A stretch of DNA of 64,000 nt from Sneathiella marina (GTDB taxonomy: Bacteria > Pseudomonadota > Alphaproteobacteria > Sneathiellales > Sneathiellaceae): positions 3,219,001 through 3,283,000 of the forward strand of contig NZ_CP098747.1 in assembly GCF_023746535.1 (NCBI RefSeq). Reading direction: 5' to 3'. The notes beneath the pieces were generated by a model. That model was given only the letters and a program-made list of their open reading frames with translations. It did no database searches and had not been told where the DNA came from. A program made the position numbers and the translations under genes. Below are positions 43,322 to 52,109 of this stretch, piece after piece. The number at the start of each line of letters is the position of its first letter. The stretch's first letter is position 1.

Positions 43322-43359
43322 TTTCCTTCAAATGCTTCACGCGAAGTATTGGAAGGAAA
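43322..43359. repeat. Long near-perfect inverted repeat between BKACE and TAXI genes
   Basis: Bases 43322-43338 and 43343-43359 form a 17-bp stem with one A-G mismatch and one G-T pair, closed by a 4-base ACGC loop. It occupies the middle of the 154-base gap between the BKACE and TAXI genes. No T tract follows on either strand, so it is not a classical terminator. It might be a processing or RNA-stabilising hairpin for the downstream message. Confidence 0.7.
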
Positions 43360-43377
43360 ATTCTCATACCGGATATT

Positions 43378-44232
43378 TTATCCCTCCGGCATCCCACAAA
43401 ACTTCGCTCGTATATCCGCCGCTGTCGAAATGGGTCGGCCAATTGCCATCGCAACATCACGAGCTTGACGGACTAAATCTGCGTTGCATGTGGCCTGTCG
43501 ACCATCTTTAAGCAACATATTATTCTCAAACCCTACCCTTACATGGCCACCCATTGCAAGGGCGCAACTTATTGTAGTATGTTCAAGAGAACCAAATGCG
43601 CAAACTGCCCAAGCGGATTCCTTGGGTGTTAGTGCAATAAAAGGCAATAAATCCATAGGATGAGACTTTTGACCTTCCGTATACCGTCCCAACACATACA
43701 ATAAAAACGGGTATTTGTCAAGAATCACCCCGTCTGCTGCCAGTGCTTGATAGCGCTTCAAATCCTCCGCCGAGTACAGGATAAATTGGGGCATGATATT
43801 CAGGCTTTTCATTTCAGCAAAAAATGACCGGGCTTTTTCTTCTTCGCCTGGAGGCACCAGTTCCTTGATAGCGAGCGAAACCGCTTCGGGTTGCAATTCA
43901 AGTACCATTTCCATTTGTTGCTCTGCGGAATAAATGCCCACTGCCTCGGTCGTCGCCTGAATGACAATATCGTCACCCACCCGATCTCGAATGGCGGCAG
44001 TTGCATCCCGGTATTTCCCAACATCCAATGTATGGCCGTTCTGTTCATCACGGACATGCAGATGGATCATCGCCGCCCCTTCGCGACGACACAGATCTGC
44101 TTCAACTGCCAAGTCCAACGGTGAAATTGGCAGTGCCGGATGATCCGCCTTTGTTTTACGGGCGCCATTGGGCGCCACGGTCAGAACAACCGGACTTGAA
44201 ACTGAGTCTTCAACTGAAACCTGATTTTTCAA
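43378..44232 (-). CDS. Beta-keto acid cleavage enzyme (BKACE, DUF849)
   Basis: This 284-residue TIM-barrel zinc enzyme cleaves a beta-keto acid with acetyl-CoA, giving acetoacetate and a shortened acyl-CoA. The founder acts on 3-keto-5-aminohexanoate in lysine fermentation. The zinc-ligand HLH of MIHLHVRD (around residue 57) and the N-terminal VVLTVAPNGARKTK are family landmarks. FGSLEHTTISCALAMGGHVRVGFENN lies at the active-site end. The start is TTG at 44232, preceded by AAGG; no in-frame ATG exists. It is downstream of the aminotransferase by 4 bases. Aminotransferase plus BKACE suggests that the substrate is a beta-amino or 3-keto precursor. Substrate not fixed by sequence. Confidence 0.85.
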   Translation of the reverse strand: MKNQVSVEDSVSSPVVLTVAPNGARKTKADHPALPISPLDLAVEADLCRREGAAMIHLHVRDEQNGHTLDVGKYRDATAAIRDRVGDDIVIQATTEAVGIYSAEQQMEMVLELQPEAVSLAIKELVPPGEEEKARSFFAEMKSLNIMPQFILYSAEDLKRYQALAADGVILDKYPFLLYVLGRYTEGQKSHPMDLLPFIALTPKESAWAVCAFGSLEHTTISCALAMGGHVRVGFENNMLLKDGRQATCNADLVRQARDVAMAIGRPISTAADIRAKFCGMPEG

Positions 44233-44236
44233 ACTG

Positions 44237-45568
44237 TTACGCCTTCACACTTTGAAGAACCGCGTCAACTGCACGGCCCAATTTTGATACAACTTCGTCG
44301 ACATGGGATTCATCGACAATAAACGGCGGAGCGAGCAGAACGTGATCGCCTCTATGTCCGTCAATGGTGCCTCCCATGGGATAACACATCAAACCTTCAT
44401 CCATTGCGGCGGCCTTAATTTTTACGTGAACTTTTAAAGCCGGATCCAATGGTTCCTTAGTCAGACGGTCTGCAACAATTTCCATCCCTTGAAATAAACC
44501 ACGCCCACGGATATCTCCAACACACGCATTATTGCCAAAGCGTGCCATCAGTCCCTCACGAAGCTGCTGGCCGCGCAGTTGCACGTTGGAAAGTAAATCA
44601 TTGTCTTCAATATATTGCTGGACTGCCAGCGCGCCAGCGCACGCAACGGGGTGACCCAGATAAGTATGACCATGCTGGAAAAACCCGGAACCGTCGACAA
44701 TGGCGTTGTATATTTCGTCGGTGCACATCATCGCACCGATGGGTTGGTATCCGGCCCCAAGACCTTTCGCCATGACCAGAATATCTGGCACAATATTTTC
44801 CTGTTCTACAGCAAAAAGGCTACCAGTGCGCCCCATGCCACACATCACTTCGTCAGCGATGAATAATACTCCATATTGATCGCAAATTTCACGGATACGG
44901 GTGAAATATCCCGCCACTGCCGGAACTGCCCCCAATGTGGCACCAACCACGGGCTCACAGATAAAGGCGCAGATATTTTCTGGCCCTTGCGCCATTAATG
45001 CGGCTTCCAGTTCATCAGCCGTGCGTTGACCAAACTCCCAATCCGTTTCATCATCACGCCGACCACGATATTCATAGCAAGGGGAAATTAGATCAACCGG
45101 CAATAGCAACGGCGCAAACGGCTCCCGCCGCCATAGATTGCCACCAGCGGATAATGCGCCAAGGGTGTTGCCGTGATAACTTTGACGTCGCGAAATAAAT
45201 CGTGTCCGCGATGGTTCCCCTTTCTCCAGAAAATATTGCCGGGCCAGCTTTAACGCAGATTCGACCGCCTCCGAGCCACCAGATACAAAAAAAACATGGT
45301 TCAAATCGCCCGGTGCCTTACCCGCCAGAAATGTTGCCAGTCCTTCCATTGCCGGGTTAGTGAAAAACCCGCTATGCGTAAAGGAAATACTGTCGATCTG
45401 GGCTTTCATGGCTTTGGCCACACTATCATTGCTATGCCCCAGACAGGAGACAGCGGCATCGCCCGCGTCAAAGTATTTTTTTCCTGCGTCATCAATAATA
45501 TAGGGCCCCTCACCACTTGCAGCGACGGGATAATTCGCTTTTGGATTACGATGAATCACGTGAGTCAT
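44237..45568 (-). CDS. Class III PLP-dependent aminotransferase
   Basis: This 443-residue fold-type I enzyme has the class III block FIADEVMCGMGRTGSLFAVE (Asp binds the pyridine nitrogen) and the Schiff-base Lys in ILVMAKGLGAGYQP. VSGGSEAVESALKLAR holds the phosphate-binding turn. Class III enzymes act on omega- or beta-amino acids and amines, with pyruvate, 2-oxoglutarate or glyoxylate as acceptor. The first four bases of the gene overlap the RpiR-type regulator stop (ATGA), and BKACE follows 4 bases later. Likely job: deamination of the imported amino compound to give the keto acid for BKACE. Acceptor and donor cannot be read from sequence. Confidence 0.9.
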   Translation of the reverse strand: MTHVIHRNPKANYPVAASGEGPYIIDDAGKKYFDAGDAAVSCLGHSNDSVAKAMKAQIDSISFTHSGFFTNPAMEGLATFLAGKAPGDLNHVFFVSGGSEAVESALKLARQYFLEKGEPSRTRFISRRQSYHGNTLGALSAGGNLWRREPFAPLLLPVDLISPCYEYRGRRDDETDWEFGQRTADELEAALMAQGPENICAFICEPVVGATLGAVPAVAGYFTRIREICDQYGVLFIADEVMCGMGRTGSLFAVEQENIVPDILVMAKGLGAGYQPIGAMMCTDEIYNAIVDGSGFFQHGHTYLGHPVACAGALAVQQYIEDNDLLSNVQLRGQQLREGLMARFGNNACVGDIRGRGLFQGMEIVADRLTKEPLDPALKVHVKIKAAAMDEGLMCYPMGGTIDGHRGDHVLLAPPFIVDESHVDEVVSKLGRAVDAVLQSVKA

Positions 45569-46455
45569 TGATCTTGTTTGCCTTTATTCCAATAGGTATA
45601 GCTCTTACGGAGATTGAGTTCAGAAACCTCAAGCTTCTGTACGGCAACCGGTCCCAATTCATTGACCACAGCCGCCACCAGCGCTTGTGCAAGTGCCATA
45701 GCGCCAACAAGCGATCGGTAAAATGAGGGGCTGCGATTCGCCGCCAGAAACAAATGTGTGGCACGCTCGGCCAAGGGAGAAACATTGCTGTCTGTCAAGG
45801 AAATGACCTTGGCGCCGACATGATGAGCTGCATTAACCGCTTGTACCGTTTCTTTGGTATAGGGATCAAATGCTACCGCCAGCAATACATCTTTACTTCC
45901 AATGGCTGAGATTTCTTCACCAAACAATCCGGCTTTGCCCTCGAGCAACTGGGCTGTCGGAAAAAAAAGTCGAGTTGCGTAGTGGAAGAAATAGGCTACA
46001 GGAAAGCATTTTCGAAGGCCGACAACATATATTTTCTCCGCTTCAATCAGACTTCCTGCGGCCGCTTGAAAAGCGCCCTCCTCTGATTGGGAAAAACTAC
46101 GTTCAATATTATCCGTATCCGTTTCGGCCATTTCTTTGAGAAAAACGGAACTGACCGTCGCCGAATTGCGCATCTGCAGCCGCCGTGCTCGCGCTGCATA
46201 TGTTCCGGTTTCCGGTAGAATACGGTCTCTGAACCGGTTTCTGAATTCCGTATAGCTATTAAACCCAAGTCGGATAGCCAACCGGCCCATGGTTGCAGGC
46301 AAAACATTCACCTGGCTCGCAACTTCCCGCATGGAGTGCACAGCCATTCGGTCCGGACTATCCAACGCAAAACGCGCTGCAACACGCAATTGGGGACTTA
46401 GCCCGTCAAATCTTGCCTCGATAACTTTTAGTATATCAATTTGGGTTTCTGACAT
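45565..46455 (-). CDS. MurR/RpiR-family transcriptional regulator
   Basis: This 296-residue protein has an N-terminal RpiR helix-turn-helix (SMREVASQVNVLPATMGRLAIRLGFNSYTEF, about residues 39-70) and a C-terminal SIS domain (about 130-260, EKIYVVGLRKCFPVAYFFHY through AVAFDPYTKETVQAVNAAHH). The SIS domain normally binds sugar phosphates, but RpiR members with amino acid-related operons are also known. It is the first gene of the leftward transport/BKACE operon and overlaps the aminotransferase gene by four bases. Two perfect inverted arms lie upstream at 46521-46555. Likely role: local sensor-repressor. The effector may be a pathway intermediate. Confidence 0.88.
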   Translation of the reverse strand: MSETQIDILKVIEARFDGLSPQLRVAARFALDSPDRMAVHSMREVASQVNVLPATMGRLAIRLGFNSYTEFRNRFRDRILPETGTYAARARRLQMRNSATVSSVFLKEMAETDTDNIERSFSQSEEGAFQAAAGSLIEAEKIYVVGLRKCFPVAYFFHYATRLFFPTAQLLEGKAGLFGEEISAIGSKDVLLAVAFDPYTKETVQAVNAAHHVGAKVISLTDSNVSPLAERATHLFLAANRSPSFYRSLVGAMALAQALVAAVVNELGPVAVQKLEVSELNLRKSYTYWNKGKQDQ

Positions 46456-46520
46456 CTTCGCATTAACAGCCTAAAACTTCCTGTAAACGGGACACTAATA
46501 GAGCCAAATGCGTTTTGCAA

Positions 46521-46555
46521 CAAATGAATCTTTTTTTTCAATAATGATTCATTTG
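46521..46555. promoter_or_regulatory. Inverted-repeat operator upstream of RpiR-type operon
   Basis: CAAATGAATC (46521-46530) and GATTCATTTG (46546-46555) form a perfect 10-bp inverted repeat with a 15-base AT-rich spacer. A further GATTCA directly follows at 46555-46560, giving a direct repeat of the half-site. It lies 66-100 bases upstream of the RpiR start codon, in the 247-base divergent gap, so it could control both the operon and the EAL gene. Confidence 0.65.
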
Positions 46556-46702
46556 ATTCAATATTAATTCCGGCCAAATTCAACCAGCTCAATTTTAGAG
46601 AAATTAACCCCTTCTTTACAGTATGCCCTATATAACCAGTAAGGGTGGCTGCAACAATTGTAGCGACTTGGGTAGACGAGTAACTTTATTGAGAATAAAT
46701 CA

Positions 46703-48487
46703 TTGACTTCAAGAGGTTTGGCATCAACGCATTCCAAAGGATTGCCGGAAACCGAAAGACATAAAGCACCTGCGACAAGCCGCAAAATACTGCGCCTGAA
46801 TTATAGTCAGATGCGTTTACTTGTTTTGGAGCCCGGAAACCGAATTCAGGATTTTTGCGACCAAATCAATCTCGTTGTCACCACCCATCAAACTCAATTT
46901 GACGAAAGTACCGCGCAAGAGATCAAATCTGGCGCCTTCAACTGTATTATCATCGATGGAACGGACGAGATCATCGAATACGAAGAAGCAATACAAATTG
47001 CCACGTCTCGCCCCCCGTTTGTACCAACTGTTGTGATTGATGGATCCCTGCATCATTTACGTCAAGGTGCCTTTGACAATATTGCAACGACAGAGCTAAC
47101 GGCCAGCCGCCTGGAAACAGCACTCTACAACGCAGATCGATTGTGCAAAGTCAAAAATCGCGCAGTCCATCTGGAAACGGAACTTTCCGCCTTCATCGAA
47201 GAAGACCCCCTCACCGCCCTGCCCAGTCGCCGGAAGTTTCGTTTGAAAATGGCGCAAGCCATTGAACAGGCGCATAAATTAAAAATGCCTGCGTTTCTCA
47301 TTATTCTCGACCTCGACAGTTTCAAGGGACTCAATGAAAGTCGCGGTCACGATTTCGGTGACGAAGTATTAAAAACTGTTGCCAAGCGGTTATTCCGCTT
47401 TGCCCCCGATAACTCAATCGTTGGGCGCCTGGGCGATGACGAATTCGCCTTATTGGTCACGGAAGGCGACTATATAGGCCCTGCTCATACCACCGTTGCA
47501 GTACGTCTGTCTCATGAGTTACGCAAAGCTTACCTCATTGACGGCCAAAAAACCGATATAAGCGCAACACTTGGCATAGCAACTTTGGAAACATCGGACA
47601 GCCCTGATGAGCTTCTGCATAAAGCCATGTCCGCCCTATATTCCGCAAAACGCGATAAGACACGCTTCATGGTCTATACCCAAGAAGACGATCTAGAGAG
47701 ACAGGAACAGCTTCGTCTCGCGCAAGAACTACCGCAAGCGATTGAATCCGATGAACTACGCCTGCATTATCAACCAATGGTTCGCATGAAAGATCGCGAA
47801 GTAATTGGTGTGGAAGCACTGGTCAGATGGCAGCATCCCGACAAGGGCATGTTGTTTCCGGATAGTTTTATTCCCTTGGCCGAAAATTCCGGCTCCATTG
47901 AGGCGCTGACACGCTGGGTCTTGAAAGCCGCAATCGAACAAGGAAGCAGATGGCTGTCAAAAGGAACCCGCCTGTATGTTTCCGTCAATATTTCAGCCCT
48001 GATACTCCATAATCCGGTTTTCCCCGATACAGTCGCAAAGTTACTGTCGAAAACCGGTTTCCCCGCCGATCTGCTAAAACTGGAAATAACCGAAAGCGCT
48101 ATTATTTCGGACGTTGTGCGGGCAAGCGAAGTCGTTATTTCCCTGCATGATATGGGGGTCCGGGTTTCAATTGACGATTTTGGGACCGGCTATACCTCCC
48201 TTGCTTACCTTCGCAAACTGCCGGTAGATGAAATTAAAATTGATAAAAGCTTCGTTCTAAATATGAACACAGTTGCGGATGATGCTGTCATCGTTCGAAC
48301 ACTTCTTGATCTCGCACGTAATCTCGACCTTTCCGTTGTCGCAGAAGGCATCGAGGACATAAATCTGTGGAACAGCCTCAAGGAATTGGGCTGTGATATC
48401 GGCCAAGGTTACTATATGAGCCGTCCGATCGATGTTGAGGCTTTTTCTGAATGGTTATCTGATCAGCCTTGGCAACAGGACTTTTAA
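46703..48487 (+). CDS. GGDEF-EAL protein with degenerate GGDEF, predicted c-di-GMP phosphodiesterase
   Basis: This 594-residue cytoplasmic protein has an N-terminal receiver-like domain without clear phosphorylation residues (about 37-150), a GGDEF domain (about 165-320) and an EAL domain (about 340-590). The GGDEF signature reads RLGDDEF near residue 245; the second Gly is Asp, so cyclase activity is doubtful. EAL landmarks are intact: EALVRW, DDFGTGYTSL, KIDKSFV, VVAEGIED and QGYYMSRP. It therefore probably hydrolyses c-di-GMP to pGpG, with the GGDEF perhaps binding GTP. The start is uncertain: TTG at 46703 or ATG at 46811, which would remove 36 residues. Confidence 0.83.
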   Translation: MTSRGLASTHSKGLPETERHKAPATSRKILRLNYSQMRLLVLEPGNRIQDFCDQINLVVTTHQTQFDESTAQEIKSGAFNCIIIDGTDEIIEYEEAIQIATSRPPFVPTVVIDGSLHHLRQGAFDNIATTELTASRLETALYNADRLCKVKNRAVHLETELSAFIEEDPLTALPSRRKFRLKMAQAIEQAHKLKMPAFLIILDLDSFKGLNESRGHDFGDEVLKTVAKRLFRFAPDNSIVGRLGDDEFALLVTEGDYIGPAHTTVAVRLSHELRKAYLIDGQKTDISATLGIATLETSDSPDELLHKAMSALYSAKRDKTRFMVYTQEDDLERQEQLRLAQELPQAIESDELRLHYQPMVRMKDREVIGVEALVRWQHPDKGMLFPDSFIPLAENSGSIEALTRWVLKAAIEQGSRWLSKGTRLYVSVNISALILHNPVFPDTVAKLLSKTGFPADLLKLEITESAIISDVVRASEVVISLHDMGVRVSIDDFGTGYTSLAYLRKLPVDEIKIDKSFVLNMNTVADDAVIVRTLLDLARNLDLSVVAEGIEDINLWNSLKELGCDIGQGYYMSRPIDVEAFSEWLSDQPWQQDF

Positions 48488-48630
48488 TAACCTTCCCGTT
48501 AACATCTGTTTGACCTGACATCGACACCCCTGATAAAATCGGTGCGACCGCCAGCAATTGTCTAGCGCTATCGTAACGGATATCTGACAAACAACAGATT
48601 TCTCTAAAAAAATAAGAACAGGAGTATCAG

Positions 48631-49221
48631 ATGTCGCAATTTGGACCGGACGTGACGATCGACGACGCAGCTTATCTACATCCGACAGCGCTCGTGTATG
48701 GAAAAGTCGAAATCAGGAAGGGCGCTTCAATGTGGCCCTATTCCGTTGTTCGCGCCGAATCAAAAAATGTCGTGATTGGAGAATACACTAACATTCAGGA
48801 TTTTTGTATGATCCATGTGGGCGAAGAAACCGGCAGCATTATCGGCTCTCATTGTTCAATTACCCATCATTGCACAATCCATGGCTGCAAAATCGGCGAC
48901 AACTGCCTTATTGGTATAAATACCACCATCATGGATGGCTGTGTAATTGGAGATAACTGTATTGTCGCCGGACATACTTTCCTGAAAGAGAACACTGTAA
49001 TCCCCGACAATTCAATCGTGATGGGTACACCGGGGAAAGTTGTACGTACCTATAATAACTATATAAAATGTCGACTGAATGCCTTTATGTATTATCGCAA
49101 TGCACTCGCCTATGCAAAAGGTGAACATCGTGAATGGGCCTCCAAGGAAAATTCTGAAGCCCTTCATCGGGAAATTGAGAGGCTGACAGCAGAACAGAAA
49201 ACGCTTGAGCAATCAGCATGA
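48631..49221 (+). CDS. Gamma-carbonic-anhydrase-like hexapeptide-repeat protein
   Basis: This 196-residue protein forms a left-handed beta-helix from hexapeptide repeats (VYGKVEIRKGASMWPYSVVRAE, IGEYTNIQDFCMIHVGEETG, SIIGSHCSITHHCTIHGCKIGDNC). The three His residues of the gamma-carbonic anhydrase zinc site are visible: one in the MIHVG segment, then HHC and the HG of CTIHGC. Family members may be active carbonic anhydrases or acyltransferase-fold scaffolds. The C-terminal helix ends in Glu-rich LHREIERLTAEQK. Downstream by 40 bases is dgcN, so the three genes may be one operon. Which activity it has cannot be decided. Confidence 0.82.
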   Translation: MSQFGPDVTIDDAAYLHPTALVYGKVEIRKGASMWPYSVVRAESKNVVIGEYTNIQDFCMIHVGEETGSIIGSHCSITHHCTIHGCKIGDNCLIGINTTIMDGCVIGDNCIVAGHTFLKENTVIPDNSIVMGTPGKVVRTYNNYIKCRLNAFMYYRNALAYAKGEHREWASKENSEALHREIERLTAEQKTLEQSA

Positions 49222-49261
49222 TTAACGACATTACCCAAATTTTACCTTTTTTGGAGGCCAA

Positions 49262-50260
49262 ATGAGCGAAATGCAAAATCCATACCTTATGTTCTTGGGA
49301 GATGTCCCAGACCAGTTGGGCGCCAAAACGGCACAAGGGATTGTTGACTGGCGCCCGGAATGGTGCGTGGGGCAGTTGCGACTGGATGGTTGCGTCGCCG
49401 ACTTGGGGATCAAGGATTTATCCATTGATGAGGCCATCTCCGCCGGAGCGAAAACGCTGATTATTGGTATCGTTAATTCCGGGGGTTTTCTACCAGCTCA
49501 CTGGACAGCAAAAATCGTTGAAGCCCTTGATAAGGGAATGGATGTCGCAAGTGGCTTGCATATCCGGCTAGGGGATCTCCCTGAAATCAGGGAAGCTGCT
49601 GATCGCAACAATGCATCGCTGTTTGATGTTCGCCATCCGACACATGATATTGCGACCGGTAAAGGGGAACCACGGAACGGTAAGCGCCTCCTTGCAGTCG
49701 GGACGGATTGCTCTGTCGGTAAAATGTATACGGCACTTGCCATTGAAAAAGAAATGCGATCCCGTGGATGGAAAGCGGATTTTCGCGCGACCGGGCAAAC
49801 CGGCATCTTTATTGCCGGGACCGGCATTTCCATTGATGCTGTTGTCGCCGACTTTATCTCAGGTGCAGTCGAAGAGTTGTCGCCGGATAACGAGTCAGAC
49901 CATTGGGACATTATTGAAGGTCAGGGCTCTCTTTTCCATCCTTCCTACGCCGGTGTTAGCCTCGGGCTAATCCATGGCGCTCAGGCTGATGCTCTGGTTC
50001 TGTGCCATGAGCCCACACGCACACATATGCGCGGCATCCCGCACCATCCCCTCCCGGGATTACAGGAATGTATTGACCTGAATTTGAAAAATGCGCAGCT
50101 GACGAACAAAAACGCACGTTTTGTTGGTGTCTGTGTAAACACTTCCGGACTCGAAAAATCTGAAATCCAGAGCTATTTGGCAAAATTGGAAGCGGAGCTA
50201 AATCTACCTTGCACTGATCCTTATTCTCATGGCACCAAAGCCATCGTAGACAATATATAA
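49262..50260 (+). CDS. dgcN: DUF1611-family N-acetyltransferase DgcN (D-glutamate acetylation)
   Basis: This 332-residue protein belongs to the DUF1611 family, with a P-loop-like AVGTDCSVGKMYTALAIEKEM (about residues 141-161). In the described marine D-glutamate pathway DgcN acetylates D-Glu, DgcA epimerises N-acetyl-D-Glu to N-acetyl-L-Glu, and a deacetylase releases L-Glu. The gene is immediately upstream of the dipeptide-epimerase-like dgcA gene, overlapping it (TAATG), which strongly supports the pairing. A GGAGG site precedes the ATG. The name comes from the pair rather than from unique residues. Confidence 0.82.
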   Translation: MSEMQNPYLMFLGDVPDQLGAKTAQGIVDWRPEWCVGQLRLDGCVADLGIKDLSIDEAISAGAKTLIIGIVNSGGFLPAHWTAKIVEALDKGMDVASGLHIRLGDLPEIREAADRNNASLFDVRHPTHDIATGKGEPRNGKRLLAVGTDCSVGKMYTALAIEKEMRSRGWKADFRATGQTGIFIAGTGISIDAVVADFISGAVEELSPDNESDHWDIIEGQGSLFHPSYAGVSLGLIHGAQADALVLCHEPTRTHMRGIPHHPLPGLQECIDLNLKNAQLTNKNARFVGVCVNTSGLEKSEIQSYLAKLEAELNLPCTDPYSHGTKAIVDNI

Positions 50261-51246
50261 TGAGCAGTCGTCAGATAACGGCTCAATCGGAAAGCTGGCC
50301 TATCGCCGGAAGTTTCCGTATCAGTCGCGGCGCAAAAACCAGCGCTGATATTGTTCATGTCACAATTACAGAAGATGGAAAATCCGGGCACGGGGAGTGC
50401 GTTCCTTATCCGCGCTATGGTGAAAGCCAGCGCTCGGTTTTGGATGAGATTTCCGCCGCCCGCCATTTTATCGAAGATGGTCTGACCAGAGAAGGGTTAC
50501 TAACGATCATGCCGCCAGGCGCTGCACGCAATGCCGTTGATTGTGCGTTATGGGATCTGGAGGCAAAGCTCACTGGAAAATCTGTTGCCACCCTCGCCAA
50601 TATCGCTGAGCCAGGATTGACAATTACGGCTTATACGCTGTCACTTGATACACCCGAAAACATGGGCATTGCAGCTAAAGCCCAAGCGCATCGACCCTTA
50701 ATGAAACTGAAACTGGGCGGTGAGCTGGATATAGAGCGGGTTACCGCCGTTCGCAGCTATGCCCCAAAAACCCGCCTGATCGTAGATGCCAATGAAGCCT
50801 GGACGCCGGAAATGGTGGAAGACTTTTCACCGAGAATGGCTGATCTGGGCGTTGAACTTATTGAGCAACCCCTACCAGCTGGCAAAGATAGTGTTTTGGC
50901 CGAGCTCAATCGACCGGTTCCTATCTGTGCAGATGAGAGCGCCCATGACACCGCGACTCTTGATGATGTTGCCCGGCTCTATGATTACATCAATATCAAG
51001 CTCGACAAAACCGGAGGCTTGACAGAAGCTCTTTTACTGGCGGAAGCCGCACGAGGATTCGGTCTCGGTGTCATGGTTGGTTGTATGGTAGGGACCAGTC
51101 TGGCAATGGCGCCAGCAATGTTTTTAGGTAGTTTCGCTCGGTTTGTTGATTTGGATGGACCCCTGCTTTTGGCTGGGGATCGAGAAAACGGTATTCATTT
51201 TGACGGCAGTATCATGCATCCACCGTCTGCATCTTTATGGGGGTGA
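50260..51246 (+). CDS. dgcA: N-acetyl-D-glutamate racemase DgcA (dipeptide epimerase fold)
   Basis: This 328-residue enolase-superfamily enzyme of the muconate-lactonising/dipeptide epimerase branch has the KxK base pair in LMKLKLGGE, metal-binding Asp/Glu in LIVDANEAW, IEQPLP and CADESAH, and the second catalytic Lys in INIKLDKTGGL. It epimerises the alpha carbon of an N-acylated amino acid by two-base chemistry. An L-Ala-D/L-Glu epimerase role would be the default from fold alone; the translational coupling to dgcN (TAATG overlap) favours the N-acetyl-glutamate racemase role. The M20 amidohydrolase on the opposite strand at 52110 could be the deacetylating third step. Confidence 0.83.
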   Translation: MSSRQITAQSESWPIAGSFRISRGAKTSADIVHVTITEDGKSGHGECVPYPRYGESQRSVLDEISAARHFIEDGLTREGLLTIMPPGAARNAVDCALWDLEAKLTGKSVATLANIAEPGLTITAYTLSLDTPENMGIAAKAQAHRPLMKLKLGGELDIERVTAVRSYAPKTRLIVDANEAWTPEMVEDFSPRMADLGVELIEQPLPAGKDSVLAELNRPVPICADESAHDTATLDDVARLYDYINIKLDKTGGLTEALLLAEAARGFGLGVMVGCMVGTSLAMAPAMFLGSFARFVDLDGPLLLAGDRENGIHFDGSIMHPPSASLWG

Positions 51247-51280
51247 AATTGGCAGCGATGATTGCACCGCTGCCATACTG

Positions 51281-52072
51281 TTACCGACCGTTAAAAACCG
51301 GTGCCCGTTTTTCAACAAAAGCTTTCGCAGCGCCTTGGTGATCTTCAGTCTCGAACGAGCGAACCATATTTGTGGCCTCCCAGTCCAAAACATCGCTAAG
51401 GCTCCCCTCTAACGCTGTGTTGAGGTTTTTCTTCATATAACCAACGGCGACTGTCGGTAAGCTGGCGAGATGTCTGGCCATAGTTGCAGCTGCTTCAGGC
51501 AATTCCGCATCAGGCACAGATTTGCTAACCATACCTATGGCTGCCGCCTCTTTGCCGGAAAGCACTTCGCCGGTGAAATACAATTCACGTGCCTTGGCAG
51601 CCCCTAACAGTTTCGTCAGGAAGAACGAGCCGCCAAAATCACCGGACAACCCTACTTTCGAAAAAGCGGTCGTGATTTTCGCTGTGTCCGCAGCAATACG
51701 CATATCGCAGGCCATGGCGAGGGAGAAACCAGCGCCTGCAGCAGGGCCAGGTATAACTGCCAGGGTAGGTTTCGGCATCTCATGAAGCAACCGGCTAACA
51801 TCCATACGATTGCGTAAATCCAGAATACGCGCGTCCAGATTTACCTTGGCCCCGGCATTGGCAGCGAAACTTTTAACATCGCCTCCGGCACAGAAGGCAC
51901 CTTCCGCGCCGGTCAAAACGACAACCCGTACTGACGTATCAGCGGCAAGACGGTTGAACGCCTCCGTCAGGCCCTCCATCATATCAGCAGTAAAAGCGTT
52001 ACGCGCTTCCGGTCGGTTCATGGTGACGGTGGCGACACCATCTTCAATGGTTTCAAGTAGATCATCAGACAT
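51281..52072 (-). CDS. Enoyl-CoA hydratase/isomerase family protein
   Basis: This 263-residue crotonase-fold protein has FCAGGDVKSFA (oxyanion-hole loop, about residues 61-71) and VIPGPAAGAGFSLAMACDMRIAADTAKITTAF with the second oxyanion element. KVGLSGDFGGSFFLTKLLG is the loop carrying the catalytic acids in hydratases; it holds Asp rather than Glu here, so hydratase, isomerase and other crotonase reactions all remain possible. It is on the minus strand, 37 bases before the M20 amidohydrolase stop, and is probably co-transcribed with that gene. No partner beta-oxidation genes are adjacent except the SDR and CoA transferase further right. Confidence 0.85.
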   Translation of the reverse strand: MSDDLLETIEDGVATVTMNRPEARNAFTADMMEGLTEAFNRLAADTSVRVVVLTGAEGAFCAGGDVKSFAANAGAKVNLDARILDLRNRMDVSRLLHEMPKPTLAVIPGPAAGAGFSLAMACDMRIAADTAKITTAFSKVGLSGDFGGSFFLTKLLGAAKARELYFTGEVLSGKEAAAIGMVSKSVPDAELPEAAATMARHLASLPTVAVGYMKKNLNTALEGSLSDVLDWEATNMVRSFETEDHQGAAKAFVEKRAPVFNGR

Positions 52073-52109
52073 ATTCTTTTTCCTTTTATAGTTATCTGAA
52101 AGTCGTTAT

